Below are positions 1-7,814 of a DNA stretch of 11,044 nt, piece after piece. The notes beneath the pieces are model-generated. The model was given only the letters and a program-made list of their open reading frames with translations, was not told the origin of the DNA and searched no databases. The stretch comes from Sphingomonadales bacterium (lineage in GTDB: Bacteria > Pseudomonadota > Alphaproteobacteria > Sphingomonadales > Sphingomonadaceae): positions 1-11,044 of the forward strand of contig JAGXGT010000007.1 in the NCBI GenBank assembly GCA_024636595.1. The letters are read 5' to 3'. The position numbers were made by a program, and so were the translations under genes. Position 1 is the stretch's first letter; each line of letters opens with the position of its first letter.

Positions 1-447
1 ACCTTCCGGCCGCAGATCACCGAGAAAGGCGAACTGCTGGCCGCTCGGCTGGCCGCAACCGCCGCGATCGTGGTCGCTGGCTATTTGGGAATCTACCCGC
101 CCGGCTGGGTGGCGCAGGTGGTGGCCTTTGCTTTCGGTCTGGCTGCAGCTTCGCTGTTCCCGGCGATCTTCATGGGCATATTCTCCAAACGGATGAACCG
201 CGAAGGCGCGATTGCCGGGATGGTGACGGGCCTCAGCTTCACCTTCCTTTATATCGGCTGGTTCAAGCTCTGGTCACCAGAAAGCAATGTCGCGGCCAAC
301 TGGCTGTTCGGCATTTCGCCCGAGGGCATCGGCGTGATCGGGATGCTGCTGAATTTCGCAGTGGCGATTGTGGTGGCGAAATTCACCGCCGCCCCGCCCA
401 GAGAGATTGGCTGGCTGGTTGACAAGATTCGGATACCACGCGCCTGA
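1..447 (+). CDS. Sodium:solute symporter, C-terminal part (VC2705-like / acetate-type SSS family)
   Basis: The reading frame is open from the first base to the TGA at 445-447, giving the last 148 residues; the start lies outside the window. Four hydrophobic segments are visible, at about residues 17-33, 38-60, 69-87 and 108-127. The stretch FGLAAASLFPAIFMGIFSKR (45-64) followed by MNREGAIAGM is characteristic of the acetate/monocarboxylate branch of the solute:sodium symporter (SSS) family (ActP and VC2705-like members), as is the short basic tail after the last helix. By family knowledge, these inner-membrane proteins couple sodium or proton entry to uptake of small carboxylates. The acetyl-CoA synthetase gene at 1595-3550 makes acetate a sensible guess, but the substrate is inferred. 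VC2705-type symporters are usually preceded by a small DUF4212 membrane protein, which would lie outside the window. Confidence 0.88.
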   Translation, partial: TFRPQITEKGELLAARLAATAAIVVAGYLGIYPPGWVAQVVAFAFGLAAASLFPAIFMGIFSKRMNREGAIAGMVTGLSFTFLYIGWFKLWSPESNVAANWLFGISPEGIGVIGMLLNFAVAIVVAKFTAAPPREIGWLVDKIRIPRA

Positions 448-485
448 GGTTGAGGTGAGGCTATTGATTCGGCAGTCTTCGAGTA

Positions 486-665
486 TCAGCGTTTTTTGGC
501 GATCTTGAGCTTGTCCAATTTGGTCCGTGTCCGGATCGATTCTTCGCTGCGGGTCAGGGCCTTGGAGATTGCCTTCAGAGTCATGCCCTTTTTGGCAAAG
601 GCATGGAGCTTCTGGACCTCCTCGGTGGTCCACGGCTGTTTGTGGCGTTCGAAATGTTCTTTCAT
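486..665 (-). CDS. Small Myb/SANT-like helix-turn-helix protein (59 aa)
   Basis: Reading the minus strand from the ATG at 665 gives 59 codons and a TGA at 486-488. The protein begins MKEHFERHKQPWTTEEVQKL. It carries an aromatic/acidic opening (PWTTEE, 11-16), a predicted first helix, a G-M-T turn (28-30), a second helix (KAISKAL, 31-37) and a third helix with TRSEESIRTR (38-47), ending in a lysine-rich tail. This order (W-T-x-E-E, L, G, x-I-x-x-x-L, R-S-x-x-S-I) resembles SANT/Myb-type and GcrA-N-terminal-like DNA-binding helices. A DNA-binding regulatory role is therefore inferred, not shown. ATG is the only possible start, because an in-frame TAA lies nine codons upstream with no other start codon between. 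No good Shine-Dalgarno sequence precedes it. It is convergent with the symporter gene, with a 38-base gap. Codon use and the intact frame argue for a real gene. Confidence 0.7.
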   Translation of the reverse strand: MKEHFERHKQPWTTEEVQKLHAFAKKGMTLKAISKALTRSEESIRTRTKLDKLKIAKKR

Positions 666-683
666 GGGGCAGGGCTTAGCAGA

Positions 684-711
684 TTGTCCTGCTTATGCAC
701 CCAAATAGAGT
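684..711 (+). promoter_or_regulatory. Possible sigma70-type promoter for the nitroreductase gene
   Basis: TTGTCC (684-689) and TAGAGT (706-711) are separated by 16 bases, each matching 4 of 6 consensus positions. Transcription would start near 718 and leave a leader of about 115 bases before the nitroreductase ATG. This is pattern matching only, and the match is modest. Confidence 0.22.
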
Positions 712-831
712 GATAGTTGCGGCGCATGCCGGCGCGGGAGACGCCTCTGGTGCCGTCACCTTCGGGAGCGGGCTTTGCAAGCGGCGATTTGTCCGCTAGC
801 CAGCAGCGGATATTTGAAAAGGGAGCTATTC

Positions 832-1509
832 ATGCAGTTCGACGAAGTTGTCCTCGGTCGCCGCAGCATCCGCGGATACAAGCCGGAACCCGTTGCCCAG
901 GAACTTATCGAGGAGATTCTGGAGCTGGCGATGCGCGCGCCTTCGTCAATGAATACGCAGCCGTGGAGTTTCTACGTCATCACCGGCGAGCCGCTGGAAA
1001 AAATTCGGGCGGGCAACACCGAGCGGATGCTGGCTGGTATCCCGCAATCGCGCGAGTTCCGAACAGGACCAGCCTTTGCAGGCCCGCACCGCGAACGACA
1101 GATCGGGGTGGCGAAGCAGCTTTTTTCCGCGATGGGAATCGAGCGCGATGACAAGGATGCGCGGCAGGACTGGGTTATGCGCGGCTTCCGGCAATTTGAT
1201 GCGCCGGTGTGCGTGATTATCACCTATGATCGGGCGGTCGATGGCAGCGACGACACGCCCTTCGACTGCGGCGCCGTAGCGACCGCGCTGGTGAATGCGG
1301 TCTGGTCGCGGGGACTGGGTACAGTGATCAACAGCCAGGGCATCATGCAGTCGCCCGTGGTTCGCGAACATGCCGGGATCGCCGATGATCAGGTGATCAT
1401 GAAAAGCATCGCGCTGGGCTGGCCGGACGAAAGTTTTCCGGCCAATGCGGTGGTGTCGACGCGCAAGTCGGTGGACGAGGCGGCTGTTTTTGTCGGGTTT
1501 GACGGTTAG
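832..1509 (+). CDS. Nitroreductase-family flavoprotein
   Basis: The 225-residue protein belongs to the FMN-dependent nitroreductase fold (PF00881). The N-terminal RRSIRGYKPEPV (10-21) is the usual FMN-phosphate-binding R-R-S-x-R signature. APSSMNTQPWSFYVITG (36-52) is the second classic motif, in which the S/N/Q-W region contacts the flavin. The GLGTVINSQG region (161-170) and the IALGWPDE segment (193-200) match the C-terminal conserved block. Family members reduce nitroaromatics, quinones or related electrophiles with NAD(P)H as cytosolic dimers; the true substrate cannot be read from sequence. The ATG at 832 is chosen because AAAAGGGAG (817-825) sits six bases upstream; the frame stays open to 775, but that extension has no matching motif. 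The gene stands alone on the plus strand and converges on acs, with an 85-base gap filled by a palindromic repeat pair. Confidence 0.9.
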   Translation: MQFDEVVLGRRSIRGYKPEPVAQELIEEILELAMRAPSSMNTQPWSFYVITGEPLEKIRAGNTERMLAGIPQSREFRTGPAFAGPHRERQIGVAKQLFSAMGIERDDKDARQDWVMRGFRQFDAPVCVIITYDRAVDGSDDTPFDCGAVATALVNAVWSRGLGTVINSQGIMQSPVVREHAGIADDQVIMKSIALGWPDESFPANAVVSTRKSVDEAAVFVGFDG

Positions 1510-1513
1510 ATTT

Positions 1514-1592
1514 GTGCTCCGCACTTGATGCGGAGCACTGGGTCACCACGGACACCTCTCGCCGCCAGAGCTCCGGATCAAGTCCGGAGCAC
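1514..1592. repeat. Inverted pair of REP-like palindromes between convergent genes
   Basis: Two related 28-base units face each other. The left unit is 1514-1541; the right is 1565-1592 on the opposite strand, with 25 of 28 bases identical; a 23-base spacer lies between. Each unit is itself a hairpin. Left: GTGCTCCGCA, loop CTTGA, TGCGGAGCAC, a perfect 10-bp stem. Right: GCTCCGGA, loop TCAAG, TCCGGAGC, an 8-bp stem. Two of the three differences between the units are a paired C/G swap at facing stem positions, so base pairing is kept. The pair begins 4 bases after the nitroreductase stop and ends 2 bases before the acs stop. It could act as a bidirectional transcription barrier, though there is no T-run for a canonical intrinsic terminator. 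The CTCCGGATCAAGTCCGGAG core is a common alphaproteobacterial extragenic palindrome. Confidence 0.8.
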
Positions 1593-1594
1593 AT

Positions 1595-3550
<1,956 letters not shown>

Positions 3551-3632
3551 CTGCTGCCTCTCTTAATTCTTTTTGCCCGATAGGGTTCTCTGTCGCCCCA
3601 TGATTATTGCTCGTTTCTCTATACGACTTTGC

Positions 3633-4817
3633 TCATGTCCTGCGGTTGAAATCAAGACCGTCGGCAAATTCTGTCACCCATGTGTCATTAGGAAAGCCGT
3701 TATCAATCCACGCTTGCTCGATGGTTGCCAGAGTCCGGGCGACAATCGGGCCGGGTTTGAGGCCCCGCTCGATTAAATCACCGCCGGTCATTGGGAAGGT
3801 CGGGGGCTGCCAGTTTTTGAGGTCGGCCAGCATTTCGGGCAGAGCGGGGTCGTCGGCGAACAGCAAAGCGACATCGCGAGCGGCCTCGACGCTGGTGCGA
3901 TAGGCGAGGGCGTGGATGTTGTTCTGCTCTGGAGAGCGCTCTAGAATCGCCTTTTGCATTTTTTTAGAAAGCTTCAGGCTTTTGGCAATTGCGCTTTGCG
4001 TGTCCCGATCCTTGGGCAGCAAAGCCACCAGACGCCGAATGGCGTCAGGGATGATGTCATGCGCCTGTTCGCGGCTGACAAGCCGGTCCAATAAGACCCG
4101 TGCCTGCACGTCAGTCTCGGCGAGAATATGCTCGAAAATTTTCCCGTCCAGCATCTTGCCAACCGCTAGGCGCGGATCATCGGTCGCCAGCAATTTCAGC
4201 AGTTCATCCGCGATCCGTTCCCGGGACAGCTGCTCGAGTTTTGGAGCTTCATCGACGCAGGCCTGAAAGGCGCCTGCGTCAAGCTCGTGCAGCCCGAAAC
4301 GCGCGAGAAAACGGAAATAGCGCATGATCCGCAGATGATCTTCGGCGATCCGTTCCGCTGCCGAACCGATGAAGCGGATTCGCCGCTGCTCGAGATCCGT
4401 CAGACCGCCGAAATAATCGAAAATCTCCAGCGTTTCAGGATCGGCTGAGAGCGCATTGATCGTGAAGTCGCGCCGCGCCGCATCCTCCTGCCAGTCATCG
4501 CTGAACGCGACCGTGGCTCGCCGGCCATCGGTGGAAACATCGCGGCGCAGCGTGGTGATCTCGACCGGCCCGTCGGGCAGCACGGCGGTCACCGTGCCAT
4601 GATCAATGCCGGTGGGGATCACCTTGATCGAAGCGACCGTGAGCCGGTCCATCACATCTTCGGGCAGCAGCGGAGTGGCGATATCCACGTCCTTCACCGC
4701 GACTCCCAGCAGGCTGTCGCGCACGGCGCCGCCAACAAAGCGCGCCTTGCCGTCCAGCGCGTCGATCAGAGCCGCAAGGCCGCGTCTTTCGGCCCAGTCT
4801 GACGGTGGCAGTTTCAT
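3633..4817 (-). CDS. cca: CCA tRNA nucleotidyltransferase (class II, poly(A) polymerase-like)
   Basis: The 394-residue protein belongs to the class II nucleotidyltransferase family that adds or repairs the 3' CCA of tRNA; bacterial poly(A) polymerase is a close relative and cannot be fully excluded. Motifs: FVGGAVRDSLLG (27-38), the metal-binding DVD (D43, D45), EITTLRRDV (86-94), the nucleotide-template segment EDAARRDFTINAL (111-123), FDYFGGLTDL (133-142) and ERIAEDHLRIMRYFRFLARF (155-174), followed by a helical C-terminal part for tRNA binding. The ATG at 4817 is preferred over an in-frame TTG three codons upstream, because it overlaps the stop of the Nudix gene as ATGA (4814-4817), the usual sign of translational coupling. 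It is third in the cluster DUF1285 - Nudix - cca. The C-terminal region lacks an HD phosphohydrolase domain, as expected for alphaproteobacterial members. Confidence 0.92.
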   Translation of the reverse strand: MKLPPSDWAERRGLAALIDALDGKARFVGGAVRDSLLGVAVKDVDIATPLLPEDVMDRLTVASIKVIPTGIDHGTVTAVLPDGPVEITTLRRDVSTDGRRATVAFSDDWQEDAARRDFTINALSADPETLEIFDYFGGLTDLEQRRIRFIGSAAERIAEDHLRIMRYFRFLARFGLHELDAGAFQACVDEAPKLEQLSRERIADELLKLLATDDPRLAVGKMLDGKIFEHILAETDVQARVLLDRLVSREQAHDIIPDAIRRLVALLPKDRDTQSAIAKSLKLSKKMQKAILERSPEQNNIHALAYRTSVEAARDVALLFADDPALPEMLADLKNWQPPTFPMTGGDLIERGLKPGPIVARTLATIEQAWIDNGFPNDTWVTEFADGLDFNRRT

Positions 4818-5413
4818 GGTTCCCAACCCAGTCTCTTCCCGAGATTGTTCAAAATCCCCGCCGTAATTCCCCAGATACGATATTCTTGCCAGTAGATTTC
4901 GTAATAATGCCGCTTGCGCCCGTTCCAGGTCCCTTCGTGGACTTTGCGATTCTTCGGATCGAGCAGGAAATCAAGTGGCGCCTCGAACCAGCTTTCGACC
5001 TCTCCGGGGTCGGCGACAAAGGGTAGGTCAGGCGGGATCACGCTCAGCACAGGTTGAATATTATAGCCGCTGCCCGACTGGAAACTGTCGGTCAGACCGA
5101 TGATATCGACATGACTGCGGTCGAGCGCCACTTCCTCGTGCGCTTCTCTCAGCGCCGCATCGATCGGATCGCGGTCACCCGGATCGATCTTGCCGCCGGG
5201 AAAGGCGACCTGTCCAGGATGGTTGCGCATATGCTGAGGCCGCTGGACGAAGATCACCCCGGGATCAGGGCGATCGGTCACCGCGATAAGCACCGCTGCG
5301 TCGCGCAGGATCTTGAGATCGTCGATATGATCGCGTTCGTTGTAGAGCAGATGGTCGAGATCATTTTCATGGCCTCTGACCAGCGCCTTTTCGAGCCGGT
5401 CGCGCAGTGTCAT
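4814..5413 (-). CDS. CoA-type Nudix hydrolase (NudL-like coenzyme A pyrophosphatase)
   Basis: The 199-residue protein carries the UPF0035/NudL signature that precedes the Nudix box in coenzyme A pyrophosphatases: VQRPQHMRNHPGQVAFPGG (56-74), with the conserved R, H, G-Q-V and F-P-G-G. The Nudix box follows as GGKIDPGDRDPIDAALREAHEEVAL (broken here: GGKIDPGDRDP, then ALREAHEEVAL, 73-97), with D at the first acidic position and one extra residue before REAHEE, as is normal for this subgroup. By family, it would cleave CoA or acyl-CoA to phosphopantetheine and 3',5'-ADP, or act on other nucleotide diphosphates; activity on CoA is inferred. Both ends overlap neighbours by ATGA: its start (5410-5413) with the DUF1285 stop, and its stop (4814-4817) with the cca start, so three genes are probably co-translated. 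The Nudix-cca pairing recurs in sphingomonads by recollection. Confidence 0.9.
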   Translation of the reverse strand: MTLRDRLEKALVRGHENDLDHLLYNERDHIDDLKILRDAAVLIAVTDRPDPGVIFVQRPQHMRNHPGQVAFPGGKIDPGDRDPIDAALREAHEEVALDRSHVDIIGLTDSFQSGSGYNIQPVLSVIPPDLPFVADPGEVESWFEAPLDFLLDPKNRKVHEGTWNGRKRHYYEIYWQEYRIWGITAGILNNLGKRLGWEP

Positions 5414-5970
5414 GAATCGGCCGCCATCGGGAAGAACGTACCGGCAGACCAGATGCCAAGCGGGTCGGCAGCTTCGTCCAGTGCCAATTCCGCGAGCTGA
5501 TAATAGACTGGGCGGGCCAGCACCGCTTCCAGTCCCTTGCGCACCTGCAGATAGGGCTGCGGCTTGTCGGTGCCAAAGCGCAGCGGGTGATCGGCATCCG
5601 CGACCACCAGATGATCTGTGTTGAGCCGGAAGGCGAGCGTCCGTTTGGCGCCGCTGCCTTCGCTTTCCAGTTCCACCGCAACGAACGGCGCGTCTTCAAC
5701 GATGATGCTCAGCTTCTGGTAAGGTGTGACAAGCGCGTAGCTATCGTCCGGTTCCCGCCGCAAGATACTGGAAAAGGCGCGCACCATGGCCGGACGCTTG
5801 ATCGGATCGCCCTGATGGTACCATGTGCCGTCGGCAGCGATTCGCATTTCGCTGTCACCGGTTTCCTGTGGATCCCATTGATCGACGGGGGGCAGCTTCT
5901 GCGCCGCCGCCATTTCGGCAATTTCCGCGATCGAGAGTGAGGCCAGTTCGGGTGGTGGGGTGTAGGGCAT
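5410..5970 (-). CDS. DUF1285 family protein, first gene of the Nudix-cca cluster
   Basis: The 186-residue soluble protein is recognised as DUF1285 from the block DSEMRIAADGTWYHQGDPI (39-57) followed by an R-A-F-S-S-I-L-R-R-E segment, the VTPYQKLSIIVEDAPFVAVE stretch (81-100), the RLNTDHLVVADADHPLRF region and the C-terminal GIWSAGTFFPM. The family has no established function known to me; structures of relatives suggest a small beta-rich fold, and no catalytic motif is evident. No signal peptide or membrane segment is seen. The start at 5970 is the first good ATG and agrees with family length, but no strong ribosome-binding site precedes it. Its stop overlaps the Nudix start as ATGA. Only 40 bases separate its start from the end of the 266-bp MITE-like element, so the cluster's native promoter is either in that short gap or inside the element. 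Confidence 0.85.
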   Translation of the reverse strand: MPYTPPPELASLSIAEIAEMAAAQKLPPVDQWDPQETGDSEMRIAADGTWYHQGDPIKRPAMVRAFSSILRREPDDSYALVTPYQKLSIIVEDAPFVAVELESEGSGAKRTLAFRLNTDHLVVADADHPLRFGTDKPQPYLQVRKGLEAVLARPVYYQLAELALDEAADPLGIWSAGTFFPMAADS

Positions 5971-6010
5971 GCATCTGGACTATTGCCCAGTGCCATGTCT
6001 GTAAAGCCTT

Positions 6011-6276
6011 AGGGTCAGGACCTTTTAAATGCACGGAGCGTGCTTTGAAGCGATTTGGCTATGCGCGAGAAAGGAAAGTGCAGGCATAGCGGTGCTATAC
6101 CGAGCTTTTCTGACGCTGCGCAGTGCCAATTCGGTCAAATCCTTAGGACGACAAAATGGCTGCAATCTCGGGCAAAAGCTTCCTTGGAAAGGCAAGCAGC
6201 CTTCCCGGCGGGCGCTTTCACCCGACATTATTGCCATTTTGACGCCACGCCCGTGCATTTAACAGGTCCTGACCCT
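6011..6276. mobile_element. MITE-like non-autonomous element with 26-bp terminal inverted repeats
   Basis: This 266-bp segment fills most of the 313-base gap between the DUF1285 gene and the GNAT gene. Its ends are inverted repeats: 6011-6036 starts AGGGTCAGGACC and 6251-6276 ends GGTCCTGACCCT, matching at 25 of 26 positions; the single mismatch is in the CCTTTT/CCTGTT stretch. After a one-base gap, five more bases pair (GCGTG, 6038-6042 with 6246-6250). The interior is rich in further palindromes: GCTATGC (6058-6064) with GCATAGC (6084-6090), ATAGC with GCTAT around 6092, CAAAATGGC (6152-6160) with GCCATTTTG (6233-6241), and a bulged GGAAAGGC/GCCTTCC pair. There is no transposase. Both strands stay open for 77 codons across it, but these frames resemble no protein and are treated as accidental. 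No clear target duplication flanks it (CTTA on the left, TCGA on the right when the terminal A/T is counted as flank). The parent transposon family is not identified. Confidence 0.75.
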
Positions 6277-6283
6277 CGACGCG

Positions 6284-6799
6284 CTATTGTGTCCAGGGTC
6301 CAAGCTTGCCGGTTTTCGGTAATGGCTTGCCTGCTGGCCCCGCCCGCATCAGCAGCCGCGAAGGTTCCCACGGCCCCGGCAGCGTCCATCCCCCGGTTCC
6401 CTCTGCGGTAAAACCGAAGAAGCGCTCATAATATTCCGGATCACCGATCATCACCAGAGGCAGCGAATCTTCGGGCTGGATTTCCTTCAGCAGCGCCGCC
6501 ATCATCGCCCGGCCAATACCCTCGCGCTGAATATCGGGGTAAACCGCCACGGGACCGACCATGATCATTGGATGCGCCCGGCCCTCTTCGTCGGTCAGGG
6601 CGATCGGCCAGCATTGGATTGAGCCGAGCAATTCGTGTTTTTCCTGATCCACTGCAGCCAGCGACAGGCCTTCGAGCATGGTCATGCCTTCGCGCAATTT
6701 ATACGCGGTGCGGTCATGCCGATCTGTGCCGAATGCGGCGTCAAGCAGGTCTTCGACGAGTTGCGGATCAATTTCCGCGAGAGGGATGATGCTGGTCAA
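6284..6799 (-). CDS. GNAT-family N-acetyltransferase (COG3153-like), TTG start
   Basis: The 171-residue protein has the Gcn5-related acetyltransferase fold. Motif A is VGPVAVYPDIQREGIGRAMM (81-100), where Q-R-E-G-I-G-R-A is the acetyl-CoA pyrophosphate-binding Q/R-x-x-G-x-G/A loop. The late segment MIGDPEYYERFFGF (117-130), with its paired tyrosines and F-G-F, is typical of the YhbS/COG3153 group. The acceptor substrate is unknown. The start is TTG: an in-frame TAG lies 12 codons upstream, no ATG or GTG falls between, and the first internal ATG (residue 39) would remove the beginning of the domain. The N-terminal sequence LAEIDPQLVEDLLDAAFG fits the family, which supports the TTG. Its stop is 7 bases beyond the MITE-like element, which therefore inserted just downstream; the C-terminus appears normal in length. 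Confidence 0.85.
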   Translation of the reverse strand: MTSIIPLAEIDPQLVEDLLDAAFGTDRHDRTAYKLREGMTMLEGLSLAAVDQEKHELLGSIQCWPIALTDEEGRAHPMIMVGPVAVYPDIQREGIGRAMMAALLKEIQPEDSLPLVMIGDPEYYERFFGFTAEGTGGWTLPGPWEPSRLLMRAGPAGKPLPKTGKLGPWTQ

Positions 6800-6914
6800 T
6801 TTGTCGGTCTCATATATCTGGAAAAGCGCGCGCTACTCCGCTTTGACGCAAAAGTCGAGCCGCATAGGTAGCAATTGCATGATCGCCAAGCGCCAGCTAA
6901 AAGATTGATCTGTT

Positions 6915-6921
6915 AAGGGAG
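6915..6921 (+). promoter_or_regulatory. Ribosome-binding site that decides the DUF1499 start
   Basis: AAGGGAG lies two bases before an in-frame TTG (6924) and eight bases before an in-frame GTG (6930). Normal spacing favours the GTG. Confidence 0.55.
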
Positions 6922-6929
6922 TTTTGAGC

Positions 6930-7796
6930 GTGACGGACAAGAATCAGACTACTGAGGCATCCACCGACGGAACCCCGCCAACCGCTGCCCGAACAAAGCC
7001 GCCGAGGCTGGCTTCACTGCGGCGCGATCCCAGGGGTGCTCTTATTGCATTGCTCGGTGTGGCCGCTCCCCTTGCCTATCTGATTGCTGCCGGTGGCAGC
7101 GGGATCGGACTGTGGGGGTGGCAGCCAGCCGTTGCGGCGGTGCCATGGATCATCCTTGTTGCGGTCATAGCCCTGCTGCTTGCCATTGCCCTCATTGTGC
7201 TGAACCGGCGGAAGGGTCGCGAGACCCGCTGGCCGCTGCTCGGATTGGGTATCGTCGCATCGCTCGGTTTTCTGGCTTATCTCGCCCCTTATGGAAGCGC
7301 CATGCTGACCCTGCCGGCGATCCATGACATCACCACTGACCTTGCCGATCCGCCACAATTCACGGCGCTAAGGCTGCGCGACGACAACTGGGACAAAATT
7401 CCCGGCGCGGATGATAGCGATATGGCCGGAATGAACCCGCGCCAGCGCTGGGCCACCCTGCATCAGGACGCCTATCCCGATATTCGCTCGGTCCGTATCG
7501 ATCAACCGGTTGCTGTGGTCATCGAGAAAGCCAAGCGGCTGGCGGAAGACCGCGGCTGGGATATCGCCAATGTCGACCCGGCGGCGGGCAATCTGGAGGC
7601 CACGGACACCTATTCACTATTCGGGTTCAAGGATGATGTTGTCATTCGCGCCAGAGCGGCAGAAAATGGCGCGGCCAGTATCATTGATGCGCGTTCGGTC
7701 AGCCGCGCTGGCGTGCATGATCTGGGGATCAACGGCAAGCGGGTGCGGGATTTTCTAAGCGACCTGTCCGGAACCACAACAACCGCTTCGCAATAG
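6930..7796 (+). CDS. Membrane-anchored DUF1499 domain protein
   Basis: From the GTG at 6930 the protein has 288 residues; an in-frame TTG at 6924 would add two. After a polar, threonine- and proline-rich N-terminus come three hydrophobic segments at about 36-57, 66-91 and 103-121. The remaining 165 residues form a DUF1499 domain, recognised by IHDITTDLADPPQF (131-144), AYPDIRSV, the late NLEATDTYSLFGFKDDVVIR motif and DARSVSRAGVHDLGINGKRV before the C-terminal helix. The family is widespread in Proteobacteria and has no established biochemical function. The arrangement suggests an inner-membrane anchor with a domain probably facing the periplasm; the topology is inferred. It is divergent from the GNAT gene (130-base gap) and convergent with the sugar dehydrogenase gene, whose stop is only 18 bases away. 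No clear terminator is seen between the two. Confidence 0.88.
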   Translation: MTDKNQTTEASTDGTPPTAARTKPPRLASLRRDPRGALIALLGVAAPLAYLIAAGGSGIGLWGWQPAVAAVPWIILVAVIALLLAIALIVLNRRKGRETRWPLLGLGIVASLGFLAYLAPYGSAMLTLPAIHDITTDLADPPQFTALRLRDDNWDKIPGADDSDMAGMNPRQRWATLHQDAYPDIRSVRIDQPVAVVIEKAKRLAEDRGWDIANVDPAAGNLEATDTYSLFGFKDDVVIRARAAENGAASIIDARSVSRAGVHDLGINGKRVRDFLSDLSGTTTTASQ

Positions 7797-7814
7797 TCAC
7801 CGGCTGACAAGGAT

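Noticed and set aside
717..1151. 144-codon plus-strand frame overlapping the nitroreductase gene
   Set aside because: It is an alternative frame over a gene whose motifs are clear, and its product is arginine/proline-rich and shadow-like.
946..1524. 192-codon minus-strand frame opposite the nitroreductase gene
   Set aside because: It is antisense to a recognised flavoprotein and histidine/arginine-rich, with no motif and no independent start signal.
3551..3632. TATAGA on the minus strand upstream of acs as a -10 box
   Set aside because: No acceptable -35 element lies 16-18 bases upstream, and cca read-through is possible; the evidence is too weak to list.
6025..6262. Two opposed 77-codon open frames, one on each strand, starting and ending at mirrored positions
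   Set aside because: They start and end inside the inverted repeats of the MITE-like element, so the mirrored MHG starts and PCI endings come from repeat symmetry. Neither product resembles a protein family or has a ribosome-binding site.
6843..6871. TTGACG resembling a -35 box upstream of the DUF1499 gene
   Set aside because: No hexamer at 16-18 bases spacing resembles a -10 box (best is TAGGTA or AGGTAG), so I do not claim a promoter.
7797..7814. Terminator between the convergent DUF1499 and sugar dehydrogenase genes
   Set aside because: The 18-base gap contains no hairpin with a T-run that I could find.
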